DNA of 64,000 nt from Coralloluteibacterium thermophilum (GCF_042654365.1 NZ_JBHSGG010000014.1:62001-126000), one strand, 5' to 3'; positions 30,892 through 40,302 are shown, counted from the first letter of the stretch. The notes: generated from the sequence alone by a model not told the origin. Program-made: numbers and translations.

Positions 30892-31551
30892 TCAGGCGCG
30901 ACGGATGGCACCGACATACAGCCCTTCGATCGCGAAATCCGAGACGTCGCGGCCGATCTCGATCGGCGCGAAGGCGGGGTTCTCCGACAGCAGGCGGATG
31001 CGGGAGGCGCCCAGTTCCAGGCGCTTGACGGTGATCTCGCCCTCGATGCGTGCGACCACGATGCGGCCGTTGTCGGCCACCGGCGTGCGGTGCACGGCAA
31101 TGAGGTCTCCGTCGAGGATGCCGGCGCCGGTCATGCTCTCGCCCTCGACCCGCAGCAGGAAGTCGGGGCGGGGCCGGAACAGGGCGGGGTCGATCGAGAA
31201 GCGCGCCTCGATGTTGCCTTCGGAGAGGATGGGGCTGCCCGCCGCGACCCGCCCGACGAGGGGAAGCGCGCGTCCGGCAGGGAGGGGGCGCAGGGCGGGC
31301 CGCGGCGCGGCCGCGGCCGCATCCTCGGCGGTGCCCGCGAGCAGGCGGATGCCGCGCGCCTTGCCCGGCGCCAGAGCGACCCAGCCCTTGGCCTCCAGCG
31401 CCTGCAGGTGCTTGCGGGCCGCATTGGGCAGGATGCCGAAGGCCTGCGCCAGCTCGGCCAGCGTCGGCGGGCGCCCCTCCGCGGCCAGGACGCGGGCGAT
31501 GTGGTCGAGGATGGCCTGCTGGCGGTCGGTGGGGGTGTCCATGGTGTCCAT
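30892..31551 (-). CDS. lexA: LexA-type SOS repressor (mutasome-linked paralogue)
   Basis: A 219-aa LexA. The N-terminal winged helix (TDRQQAILDHIARVLAAEGR, PPTLAELAQAFGI, NAARKHLQALEAKGW) precedes the autocleavage domain. The cleavage site is Ala104-Gly105 (VAAGSP), the nucleophile Ser139 is in GESM, and Lys176 is in ITVKRLE. Its location upstream of imuA-imuB-dnaE2 fits the LexA2 type of xanthomonads. A second in-frame ATG at 31542 is a possible start. The operator-like palindrome overlaps its first codon, implying autoregulation. Confidence 0.93.
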   Translation of the reverse strand: MDTMDTPTDRQQAILDHIARVLAAEGRPPTLAELAQAFGILPNAARKHLQALEAKGWVALAPGKARGIRLLAGTAEDAAAAAPRPALRPLPAGRALPLVGRVAAGSPILSEGNIEARFSIDPALFRPRPDFLLRVEGESMTGAGILDGDLIAVHRTPVADNGRIVVARIEGEITVKRLELGASRIRLLSENPAFAPIEIGRDVSDFAIEGLYVGAIRRA

Positions 31552-31558
31552 TTATACA
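31545..31558 (-). promoter_or_regulatory. LexA2-like operator overlapping the lexA start
   Basis: On the minus strand the sequence is TGTATAAATGGACA, with the lexA ATG inside it. As I recall, the LexA2 motif published for Xanthomonas is TGTACAAATGTACA; twelve of fourteen positions agree. Flanking bases extend the dyad (GGTGTA..GACACC). Binding here would block lexA and possibly the divergent DUF1579 gene. Confidence 0.65.
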
Positions 31559-31648
31559 CCATGGCGTTTGAGCCGTCGTCACATTTTCCCCGCTCGGCCT
31601 CCGTCTAGATTCGCGCAGTCTTCGTCACGCCACAGGATGAGAGCGGCC

Positions 31649-32152
31649 ATGGATGCGACGCCTTTCCAGAAGTCCCTTGCCGACGGTCGGCACGCCCTTC
31701 TGCAGAACATGGTCGGGGAGTGGGTCGGCCGGACGCGGGTGTGGTTCGAGCCCTCGACCGAGCCGGCCCTGACCCTCCTCCAGCGCGGCCACGTCCGCCC
31801 GATGCTGGGCGGCCGCTTCCTCTTCCACGAGTACGCCGCGGACGACGGCAGCAGGATCCACGAGGGGATCGCGCTCTACGGCTGGCACCTGGAACGCGCC
31901 CGCTTCGAGGTGGCCTGGGGCGACGACTTCCATACGGGCACGGGGCTGATGCTCTGCGCGGGCGCACGGGAGGCGCCCGGCTTCCACGGGCTGGGCAGCT
32001 ATCCCGCCGTCAAGGGTCCGGACTGGGGGTGGCGCATCGAGCTCGCGCAGGACGCCATCGACACCCTGCGCATCGCCATGTTCAACATCCCGCCCGACGG
32101 TCCCGAGGCGCTGGCGGTGGAGACGCTGTACCGGCGCGCGGGTACTGGCTGA
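31649..32152 (+). CDS. DUF1579-family protein
   Basis: A protein of about 167 aa (171 if the upstream in-frame ATG at 31637 is used). LQNMVGEWVGRTRVWFEP, LGGRFLFHEY and VAWGDDFHTGTGLM follow the pattern of DUF1579, small lipocalin-like beta-barrel proteins without assigned function. No signal peptide is seen. It is divergent from lexA and shares the short region containing the LexA operator, so SOS control is possible but unproven. TAGATT at 31606-31611 could be its -10. Confidence 0.65.
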   Translation: MDATPFQKSLADGRHALLQNMVGEWVGRTRVWFEPSTEPALTLLQRGHVRPMLGGRFLFHEYAADDGSRIHEGIALYGWHLERARFEVAWGDDFHTGTGLMLCAGAREAPGFHGLGSYPAVKGPDWGWRIELAQDAIDTLRIAMFNIPPDGPEALAVETLYRRAGTG

Positions 32153-32156
32153 CCGC

Positions 32157-33083
32157 CTACCAGCGGTCGAGGAGGGCCGGGGAGACGCCCATGCGGCGGC
32201 AACTGCGCGTGGCCACGCCCTCGCGCAGCGCGCCCCGGATCGCCGGCGCCACCAGCGCCAGGCTGCGCGCGGCCGCCGCATCCTGCATCCGCTTCAGGCG
32301 CCCACGGCGCAGCAGGGTGCAGGCCCAGTCCGGCAGCAGTGCGGCACCCGCGCCGAGGAAGACCGGGCGGATGGCGTGTCCGAACATCACCGGCAGTGCG
32401 GCGCGGTCGAGCACTCCGAGCACGGTGGCCGAGCGCTCGTCGTAGCGGAGCTGGGGCCGGACCCGCCCGAAGTAGGCCTCCACCGCCGCACGCGAGCGCG
32501 GCACGTCGGCCGCACCCAGTGCTTCGGCGATCCGTGCGGTCTCGTCGTAGTAGCGGTCCTGTATCGCCAGCGGCACCGGCCGCCGGTAGCGGCGATAGCC
32601 CTGGAGGAAGCTCCACATCTCGGTGCAGTGCACCCAGGTCAGCAGCTCGGGATCGTCGGCGCGGTAGGGCGTGCCGTCCGCGGTGACGCCCTGCACGCGG
32701 GTGTGGATGCGCCGCACGCGCGCGATCAACGCCTCGGCCTCGGCTGTGGGGGCGAAGCTGGTGCCGCCGACGAAGATGGTGGTGCGGCGCAGGCGGCCGA
32801 GCAGGTCGTTGCGGAAGTCGGAGTGGTCCCAGACCCCGGCGAGCGCACGCGGGTGCAGGGTCTGCAGCATCAGCGCGCACAGGCCGCCGGCCATCATCGC
32901 CGGGAAGTCGGCGTGGATGCGCCAGGTCGCACTGTCGGGCCCGAACAGGCCCGGATCGCCCTTGGGGGCGTCGTAGTCGATACCCGTGGTGCGCACGTCG
33001 GACACCACGCCGACCACCAGCCGACGGATCTGCGCATGCAGCGGCGCGAGCAGGTCGTGCCGTTGGAGCGGAGAGGGGGGCAT
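32157..33083 (-). CDS. DUF2236 / MpaB-family oxygenase-like protein
   Basis: A 308-aa protein of the DUF2236 family, which includes the latex-clearing and mycophenolic acid MpaB-type heme oxygenases. Family features seen are GLCALMLQTLHPRALAGVWDHS, the HTRVQGV segment, and WVHCTEMWSFLQGYRRY with the conserved His. The substrate in proteobacterial members is not known. It converges on the DUF1579 gene with 4 bp between stops. Confidence 0.8.
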   Translation of the reverse strand: MPPSPLQRHDLLAPLHAQIRRLVVGVVSDVRTTGIDYDAPKGDPGLFGPDSATWRIHADFPAMMAGGLCALMLQTLHPRALAGVWDHSDFRNDLLGRLRRTTIFVGGTSFAPTAEAEALIARVRRIHTRVQGVTADGTPYRADDPELLTWVHCTEMWSFLQGYRRYRRPVPLAIQDRYYDETARIAEALGAADVPRSRAAVEAYFGRVRPQLRYDERSATVLGVLDRAALPVMFGHAIRPVFLGAGAALLPDWACTLLRRGRLKRMQDAAAARSLALVAPAIRGALREGVATRSCRRMGVSPALLDRW

Positions 33084-33164
33084 GGGGTGAGGATAGAGAA
33101 AACGGGCAGGGGGCGAGTGAAGCGGGCCCTGCCATCGCCTCCAGCCCCGGGCCCCCGACCCGGA

Positions 33165-33467
33165 CTAGTGCCCCTTCCGCTGCGCCGCCTCGAACGCCGC
33201 CAGCTGTTCCGGCGTCGCCGGGGCCTGGTGCCTGGCCTTCCACTGCGCGAAGGGCTCGCCGTAGACGATCTCGCGCGCGGCGTCCTTGTCCAGGGCGATG
33301 CCGCGTTCGGCGGCGGCCTCGCGGTACCAGTCGGCCAGGCAGTTGCGGCAGAAGCCGGCCAGGATCATCAGGTCGATGTTCTGCACGTCGGGCCGGTCCT
33401 GGTTCAGATGCTTCAGCAGGCGGCGGAACGCGGCGGCCTCGAGTTCGGTGCGGGTGGCGTCGTCCAT
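33165..33467 (-). CDS. DUF1244 family protein
   Basis: A 100-aa protein. RTELEAAAFRRLLKHL, DVQNIDLMILAGFCRNCLADWY and EIVYGEPFAQWKARHQ match DUF1244 closely; these are small helical proteins with a conserved CRNC motif and no assigned function. The ATG is 4 bp after the 3-hydroxyanthranilate dioxygenase stop, so the two form an operon. Confidence 0.88.
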   Translation of the reverse strand: MDDATRTELEAAAFRRLLKHLNQDRPDVQNIDLMILAGFCRNCLADWYREAAAERGIALDKDAAREIVYGEPFAQWKARHQAPATPEQLAAFEAAQRKGH

Positions 33468-33471
33468 CCGG

Positions 33472-33996
33472 TCAGCGGTCCTCGTACTTGGCGGGTGCGG
33501 GATTGAGGTGTCCGCAGGCGTCGCAGGTGCGCAGTTCGCGCGAGCGGTAGAAGCGCTCGAACACCGGCGGGAAGTCGGTCTCGATGTTTCCCAGCGGGAA
33601 ATAGTGCTCGAAGAGCATGTGGTTGCAGCGTTCGCAGAACCACATCAGCCCGTCCCGCTCGCCGGGCAGGCGCCTGCGTTCGATCACCAGGCCGACTCCG
33701 CCGGCCGGGCGCTGCGGCGAATGCGGCACCTTCGGCGGCAGGTAGAACAGTTCGCCGGCGCGGATGGGGATGTCGCGCACGCGGCCCTCGTCCTGCACGC
33801 GCAGCGTCATCTCGCCTTCGACCTGGTAGAAGAACTCCGGGCCCTCGTCGTAGTGGTAGTCGGTCCGCGCGTTCGGACCGCCGACGACCATCACGATGAA
33901 GTCGCCGTCGACGATGCACTTGTTGCCCACCGGCGGCTTCAGCAGGTCGCGGTGCGCGTCGATCCAGTGCGCGAGGTCGATGGGCGGCATCAGCAT
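33472..33996 (-). CDS. nbaC: 3-hydroxyanthranilate 3,4-dioxygenase
   Basis: A 174-aa cupin that opens the ring of 3-hydroxyanthranilate on the way from kynurenine to quinolinate/NAD. The Fe(II) ligands are His48 and Glu54 (YHYDEGPEFF) and His92 (PPKVPHSPQRP). The bacterial form's extra rubredoxin-like site is present as CERC (121-124) and CDAC (158-161). ATG codons at 33996 and 33990 are both possible starts. It is preceded by carbonic anhydrase and followed by DUF1244. No other kynurenine genes are in the window. Confidence 0.93.
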   Translation of the reverse strand: MLMPPIDLAHWIDAHRDLLKPPVGNKCIVDGDFIVMVVGGPNARTDYHYDEGPEFFYQVEGEMTLRVQDEGRVRDIPIRAGELFYLPPKVPHSPQRPAGGVGLVIERRRLPGERDGLMWFCERCNHMLFEHYFPLGNIETDFPPVFERFYRSRELRTCDACGHLNPAPAKYEDR

Positions 33997-34008
33997 CGGT
34001 GCGCTCCC

Positions 34009-34677
34009 TCAGGCCAGCGCCGGCCCGAACGGCGGCAGGCGTTCGATCGCCTCGCGGTAGCGTCGCGGCAGTTCCTCCAGCGAGGTGACGCCCTCGCTGA
34101 GCGTGCGCACGCGGCCGTCGTGCAGGCTGTAGACCCAGCCGTGCACCGAGAGCGCCTGGCCGCGCGCCCACGCGTCGGTGACGACGGTGGTCTGGCAGAC
34201 GTTGGCGACCTGCTCGATCACGTTGAGCTCGCACAGCCGGTCGTGGCGGAAGGTCGCCATCTCGATGCGCGACAGGTCCTCGGCGTGCTTGTTGGCGACG
34301 TCGGCCACGTGGCGCAGCCAGTTGTCGGCGAGTCCGACGCGCGTCTTGTTCATGGCCGCATGGACGCCGCTGCAGCAGTAGTGCCCGACGACGAGGATGT
34401 GCTTGACCTTGAGCAGGTCGACCGCGAACTGGATCGCCGACAGGCAGTTGAGGTCGGTGTGCACCACCACGTTGGCGACGTTGCGGTGGACGAAGACCTC
34501 GCCCGGGGCCATGCCGATGATCTGGTTCGCCGGCACCCGCGAGTCCGAGCAGCCGATCCACAGGTACTCGGGTGCCTGCTGCCCGGACAGGCGCTCGAAG
34601 AAACCGGGGTCTTCGGCCACCACGCGTTCGGCCCAGGCGCGGTTCTTCTCGAGGAGGTGGGACAGGGTCTTGGTCAT
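34009..34677 (-). CDS. can: Beta-class carbonic anhydrase
   Basis: A 222-aa enzyme interconverting CO2 and bicarbonate. The zinc ligands Cys43 (WIGCSDSRVPA), His99 and Cys102 (VVGHYCCSGV) and the Asp45-Arg47 dyad are present. HRNVANVVVHTDLNCLSAIQ is typical of the Can group. Bicarbonate feeds carbamoyl phosphate and fatty acid synthesis. It is 12 bp upstream of the dioxygenase on the same strand. Confidence 0.94.
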   Translation of the reverse strand: MTKTLSHLLEKNRAWAERVVAEDPGFFERLSGQQAPEYLWIGCSDSRVPANQIIGMAPGEVFVHRNVANVVVHTDLNCLSAIQFAVDLLKVKHILVVGHYCCSGVHAAMNKTRVGLADNWLRHVADVANKHAEDLSRIEMATFRHDRLCELNVIEQVANVCQTTVVTDAWARGQALSVHGWVYSLHDGRVRTLSEGVTSLEELPRRYREAIERLPPFGPALA

Positions 34678-34948
34678 GCCGGGGCGTCGTGCGGAGAAGC
34701 GGTCGCGCATTCTCGCATCGAGGACGTCGTGCCGTCGTCGTGCGGCGCTCAGGGCGCTCAGGGCGCGGGGCACGGGGCACGGGCGCAGGGTGCTGGGCGC
34801 TGAGCACGGGGCGTAGGGTACGGGCACGGGGCAGAGGGCAGAGGCGCGGGGCAGAGGGCAGAGGGCAGAGGGCGCGGGGCGGCAACGATGCTGGAGCCCC
34901 AAGCCCCAAGCCCCAAGCCCCAAGCCCTGATAAGCCCCAGCAAGCTCC
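34678..34948. repeat. Low-complexity intergenic repeat (CCCCAAG heptamers and G-rich drift)
   Basis: This gap between nei and carbonic anhydrase has no supportable gene. Between about 34747 and 34880 it consists of drifting purine-rich words (GGGCGCTCA, GGGGCAC, GGGCAGA). At 34897-34924 there are four perfect tandem copies of CCCCAAG. It looks like slippage-generated sequence; the carbonic anhydrase promoter must lie in it. Confidence 0.85.
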
Positions 34949-35764
34949 TCACCTCTGGCACCCACGACACCAGTACAGCCGCCGTCCCGCCAGCTCGATG
35001 CGTTCCACGGTCCCGCCGCAGTCGGCGGGACAGGGCTCGCCGGCGCGGCCGAACACCTGCATCTCGAAGGCATCGGGGGTCTCGGTGACGTAGTCGGCGC
35101 GCATGCCGCCGGTCGGTGCGATGCCGCGGGCGCGGTAGCTGCGGCGCGGGACCGCGAGGAGGGCCCGGGCGAGGCGCTGGCGCTCGGCGGGATCGAGGTC
35201 CTTCGGGCGTCGCGCGGGCGCGATGCGCGCCTCGAACAGCACTTCGGAACGCAGGTAGTTGCCCATGCCGGCGAGGAAGGACTGGTCGAGCAGCAGGGCG
35301 GGCAGGCCGCGGCCACGGAAACGGGTGCCGTCGAGGCGGGCCGCGACCGCCTCGGCGGTCAGCGCGGGATCGAGCACGTCCGGTCCGATGCGGCTCAGGA
35401 AGGGGTGCCTGCGCAGGCCCTCCTCGTCGAGCAGGGCGATGTCGGAGGCGGAATACAGCAGGATCGCATGCGCCTCGGTCTCCAGCGCCACGCGCAGCGC
35501 ACGTGTGGTCGCCGGCCGCTCGCCCGCCGCCACGACCTGCCAGACGCCGTAGAGCTGGTTGTGGCTGTAGAGCGTCAGCCCGTTGGAGAAGCGGGTCAGC
35601 AGGGCCTTGCCGCGTGGCGCGATCGAGACCACCTCCTCGCCGACGAGCGCTGCCGCGTGCCGCCTGAGCGCGGGCGGCTGGAAGAACACGTCGGTCAGCG
35701 GTCTGCCGACCACCGCTTCCGCGAGGCGGTCGGCGGCGCGGCGGATCTCGGGGCCTTCGGGCAT
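34949..35764 (-). CDS. nei: Endonuclease VIII (Nei) DNA glycosylase
   Basis: A 271-aa bifunctional glycosylase/AP lyase removing oxidised pyrimidines. The N-terminal catalytic PEGPEIRRAADRL is identical in pattern to E. coli Nei. RGKALLTRFSNGLTLYSHNQ, LLLYSASDIALLDEEGL and LLDQSFLAGMGNYLRSE follow. The C-terminal zinc finger reads GEPCPADCGG and WCRGCQR; the first pair is Cys-x3-Cys rather than the usual Cys-x2-Cys. It is 65 bp from the SDR stop on the same strand. Confidence 0.93.
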   Translation of the reverse strand: MPEGPEIRRAADRLAEAVVGRPLTDVFFQPPALRRHAAALVGEEVVSIAPRGKALLTRFSNGLTLYSHNQLYGVWQVVAAGERPATTRALRVALETEAHAILLYSASDIALLDEEGLRRHPFLSRIGPDVLDPALTAEAVAARLDGTRFRGRGLPALLLDQSFLAGMGNYLRSEVLFEARIAPARRPKDLDPAERQRLARALLAVPRRSYRARGIAPTGGMRADYVTETPDAFEMQVFGRAGEPCPADCGGTVERIELAGRRLYWCRGCQR

Positions 35765-35829
35765 GGCGTGAGGAGGGTGCCGGGGGCGCCGATGATCGCC
35801 CGTCCGGCGACGCGGTGCATGTCGGGCGC

Positions 35830-37230
35830 TCAGATCGCGCGGATGCGCCCGCCGTCGACCGGCAGGCTCGTGCCGGTGATGTAGGCGGCTGCCGGCGACG
35901 CGAGAAAGGCGACCGCCGCAGCGATCTCGCCGGGAAGGCCGAACCGTCCCATCGGGATCTCCGCCTCCATCTCCGTGCGCATCGCTTCCACCGGCACGCC
36001 GCGCGCCTCGGCGCGGGTGGCGGCGATCTGCGCGATGCGCGGCGTGTCCGTCGAGCCGGGGAGCACGTTGTTGACGGTGATGCCGAGCGGAGCCAGCTCG
36101 TTGGCGAGCGTCTTGGCCCAGCTCGCCATGGCGCCGCGGGTGACGTTCGACACGCCCAGGTTGGCGATCGGCTCGCGCACCGTGGTGGAGACGATGTTGA
36201 CGATGCGGCCGTAGCCTGCGCGGCGCATGCCGGGGACCACCGCCCCGACGAGCGTCTGCGCCGCGAGGACGTGCTGGCGATAGGCGAGGAGGAGGGCCTC
36301 CTCGCCGGCGTCCTGCAGCAGGCCGGGCGGGGGACCGCCGCCGTTGTTGACCAGCACGTGGACGGGATGGCCCGCGACCAGCGCCTCCGCCTTGGCGCGC
36401 AGCGTCGCGGTGTCGCCGGCATCCACCGCGATCAGGGCGTGGCGCTGCGCGTCGTGGACGACCGGCAGGGCGTCGCGCACCTGCGCCAGCACCCCGGCGC
36501 GTCGCGCCAGCAGGGTGACGTCGGCGCCGAGCAGGGCGAGTTCGTGCGCCGCGGCGCGGCCGATGCCCTGCGAGGCGCCGCAGACCAGGGCGTGCTTGCC
36601 GGTGAGGTCGAGATCCATGCTCACTCCGTGGACAGGCGCGCGCATGAGCTCGGCGACGGCGGGCGCGCGCACCGCCAGGTCGTCCGCCACCGCGGCGCGG
36701 TTGGCGCGCGGATGGTTCTGGTTGAGCTTGAACTTGATCTCGATGCGCTCGGCCCGGAAGCGGAAGCCGACGATGCCGCGCAGCTGGCTGCGATGGTCGG
36801 CGCGCTCCGGCTCGAAGCGCCAGTCGGCGCCGACCGAGGCCTCGAAACGCTCGGCGAGCGCGGCGACGTGGGCGGCCAGCCACGCCTCGTCCTCGACGCG
36901 TTCGAGGCTGCCGTGGAGATGCGCGACCGCGTAGTTCCAGGTCGGCACGCGCGCTGCGGCCTCCTTGTCCGGATAGGCGCCCGGCGACACGTAGGCGTGC
37001 GGGCCGTGCACGATCACGAGTGCCGCCCCCGCGTGTGCCGACTGCGGGTTCGGGCGCGCCCAGTGTCCGTCGATGACGACATCGGTGCCGCTGCGCGCGT
37101 AGAGCACCGGCAGGTGGCTGACCAGGGGCGCACCGTCCGCCACCGTCACCAGGGTCACGAACGGGTCGCGCTCGACCAGACGGTCGAGCGCGGTGGGGTC
37201 GGTCTCGTGGAAGGCGCGCGGGAGGTACAT
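35830..37230 (-). CDS. Fusion of PaiB-type FMN-binding protein and SDR oxidoreductase
   Basis: One uninterrupted 466-codon frame. Residues 1-204 are a PaiB-like FMN-binding protein (MYLPRAFHETDPTALDRLV, VSHLPVLY, GHWARPNPQ, TWNYAVAHLHGSL, GIVGFRFRAERIEIKFKLNQ). Residues 205-466 are a complete short-chain dehydrogenase beginning MDLDLTGKHALV with CGASQGIG, LVNNGGG and TGTSLPVDGGRIR. The catalytic Tyr-x3-Lys is replaced by Ser-Asn-Val-Thr-Arg, as in one divergent SDR group. GGAG stands a few bases before the internal ATG at 36618, so the SDR may also be translated separately. Substrates are unknown. Confidence 0.75.
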   Translation of the reverse strand: MYLPRAFHETDPTALDRLVERDPFVTLVTVADGAPLVSHLPVLYARSGTDVVIDGHWARPNPQSAHAGAALVIVHGPHAYVSPGAYPDKEAAARVPTWNYAVAHLHGSLERVEDEAWLAAHVAALAERFEASVGADWRFEPERADHRSQLRGIVGFRFRAERIEIKFKLNQNHPRANRAAVADDLAVRAPAVAELMRAPVHGVSMDLDLTGKHALVCGASQGIGRAAAHELALLGADVTLLARRAGVLAQVRDALPVVHDAQRHALIAVDAGDTATLRAKAEALVAGHPVHVLVNNGGGPPPGLLQDAGEEALLLAYRQHVLAAQTLVGAVVPGMRRAGYGRIVNIVSTTVREPIANLGVSNVTRGAMASWAKTLANELAPLGITVNNVLPGSTDTPRIAQIAATRAEARGVPVEAMRTEMEAEIPMGRFGLPGEIAAAVAFLASPAAAYITGTSLPVDGGRIRAI

Positions 37231-37306
37231 GCGGCACGGCAAGGTGGCGGCGGCGGGCGCGGCGAGCATACGCCTGCCGGGGCAGGCGTGGCCGGATGCA
37301 CGCGAC

Positions 37307-37756
37307 TCAGCCGTTGTCGCGGACGGTATAGGGCGTGTTGCTGATGAAGGGGTTCAGCCAGTGTGGGCGCCATTGCGGAACGCCCATCTCGAACCGTTTC
37401 TCGCGCTTGTGGAAGTCGACCCAGGCGATGCCGATCCACTGCGCATCCTCGTGCGTGCGCATGTCCAGCGACTGGCTCGGGTAGAGCGGGGTGCGGTAGA
37501 CGCGACCGTCGCCCAAGTCCGTGATGCGCAGATAGGCGCGCCCGCCGAAGGGGACGAGCAGGCTGCGCACCGGGACGTTCTCGATCCGGTAATGACGCGA
37601 CGGGCTGGCGGTGGCGCTGCTCGCCGGCGCGTCACGGATCGCCAGCACCTGCTGTACGAGGGCCAGCGTGACGAGGGCCGGCGCGAACACCAGCGCCCGG
37701 GGCCGCCGCCTGCGTCGGCCGATGGCGGTCGCATCCGGCCGATCCGGGGTCTTCAG
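37307..37756 (-). CDS. Hypothetical membrane-anchored protein, start uncertain
   Basis: I do not recognise the family. The frame gives a basic segment (GRRRRRPR), a hydrophobic helix (ALVFAPALVTLALVQQVLAI) and a soluble C-terminal part of about 100 residues with HYRIENVPVRSLLVPFGG, YLRITDLGDGRVYRTPLYP and WIGIAWVDFHKREKRFE, so a type II membrane protein is likely. No ATG is available. A CTG at 37756 overlaps the preceding stop as CTGA and keeps the basic anchor. A GTG at 37690 would remove it. The longer form is listed. Confidence 0.5.
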   Translation of the reverse strand: MKTPDRPDATAIGRRRRRPRALVFAPALVTLALVQQVLAIRDAPASSATASPSRHYRIENVPVRSLLVPFGGRAYLRITDLGDGRVYRTPLYPSQSLDMRTHEDAQWIGIAWVDFHKREKRFEMGVPQWRPHWLNPFISNTPYTVRDNG

Positions 37757-38055
37757 GCGCGGCCGCCCAGCGACTGCACCATCTGCGCGCGCAGGGCCGC
37801 CTCGTCCTCGCCCTGCGGCGGCGCGATCTCGCTGGGCGAGAAGCCCATCTCCGCGGCGTCGTCGGCATCGAGGCCGTCGAAGGCGCGGAAGTCGGCGTCG
37901 AGCAGGGCGGCGCGCGCGCTGTCGAGGCTGTCGTAGGTCAGCGTGTTGCCGTCGCAGTCGAAGACCTCGGCGATGCCGGACTCGCGCAGGCGCAGCCGGG
38001 CCCACACCAGGTTGCGGCCCAGCGCCGCCACCCACCACTGGTACTGGTCGCTCAT
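37753..38055 (-). CDS. Hypothetical small acidic protein
   Basis: A 100-aa soluble protein, MSDQYQWWVAALGRNLVWAR followed by an acidic middle (FRAFDGLDADDAAEMGF) and Gln/Glu-rich end. I do not recognise a domain. It sits 10 bp after a small membrane-protein gene and just before the anchored protein, so the three form an operon on the minus strand downstream of asnS. Confidence 0.6.
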   Translation of the reverse strand: MSDQYQWWVAALGRNLVWARLRLRESGIAEVFDCDGNTLTYDSLDSARAALLDADFRAFDGLDADDAAEMGFSPSEIAPPQGEDEAALRAQMVQSLGGRA

Positions 38056-38065
38056 GCGGGCGTCC

Positions 38066-38362
38066 TCAGAACAGGCCGATGAAGTACAGCGAGAACGCCA
38101 GCGCCAGGCCGAACAGCGACACCCAGAGGCCCGCCTGGGCCGGGGCTGCGAGGCCGCTCAGCCCGCGGTCGCCGATCCGCCGGAAGCGGCCGAGCAGGAA
38201 CCAGGCCACCGCGGTGCCGGTCAGCGGGCCGCTGCCGAGCGTCGCGCGCTCGGCGGGCTGGCGGTCGCGCAGGTGCACGTAGACCAGCGGCCAGAACAGG
38301 AGGAAGCACAACGCACCGCTGATCGCGATCGCGAGGCCCGAGAGCATGATGAACTCACGCAT
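38066..38362 (-). CDS. Small membrane protein
   Basis: A 98-aa protein with an N-terminal helix (FIMLSGLAIAISGALCFLLF) and a C-terminal helix (WVSLFGLALAFSLYFIGLF) separated by a charged loop (HLRDRQPAERATLGSG) and a shorter hydrophobic stretch. Function not recognised. It begins 45 bp after asnS on the same strand; TTGGAGGG-like sequence precedes the ATG. Confidence 0.6.
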   Translation of the reverse strand: MREFIMLSGLAIAISGALCFLLFWPLVYVHLRDRQPAERATLGSGPLTGTAVAWFLLGRFRRIGDRGLSGLAAPAQAGLWVSLFGLALAFSLYFIGLF

Positions 38363-38407
38363 GGCAGGCTCCGTTGGAGGGAAGGGTGCGGATGCCGGAA
38401 CGCCGCA

Positions 38408-39808
<1,401 letters not shown>

Positions 39809-39963
39809 GCTTGCGATTCCCGGGGCGACGCCCCATCTGGAAGGAAGGACAACAACGTGAACGCGACAGCGAACGCACGATGATAGCGGGCGTGCCGCGG
39901 CCGTAGAATAGCGGCTTCCGCCGAGCGCGCCGCGCGACCCAGCAGCAGCCGGAACCGATACGC

Positions 39964-40302
39964 ATGAGCATCCTCCTCACGCCCACCGCCCACGCCCGCG
40001 TCCGCCGCTTCATGGAGGCCGACGCCTCCGCCCTCGGCCTGCGCTTCGGGGTGAAGCGCACCGGCTGCTCGGGCTGGGGCTACGTGGTCGACATGGCGCG
40101 CGAGCGCCGCCCCGACGACACCGTGTTCGAGCAGGACGGGGTGGCCATCCACGTCGATGCCGCCAGCCTCCCGCTCGTCGACGGCACCGAGATCGACTTC
40201 GCGAAGAAGGGGCTGGGCGAGGAGTTCGTCTTCCGCAACCCCAACATGGCCGCCGAATGCGGCTGCGGGGAGAGCTTCACCACGGACGCCGAGCGGGCGT
40301 AG
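39964..40302 (+). CDS. HesB/IscA-family Fe-S carrier
   Basis: A 112-aa A-type iron-sulfur carrier. The three conserved cysteines are Cys35 (GVKRTGCSGWGY), Cys99 and Cys101 (ECGCGESF). The insert MARERRPDDTVFEQDGVAI and PNMAAECGCG fit the IscA/SufA group. It is not beside isc or suf genes. It probably receives or delivers clusters to apo-targets; specific partners cannot be read from the sequence. Confidence 0.92.
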   Translation: MSILLTPTAHARVRRFMEADASALGLRFGVKRTGCSGWGYVVDMARERRPDDTVFEQDGVAIHVDAASLPLVDGTEIDFAKKGLGEEFVFRNPNMAAECGCGESFTTDAERA

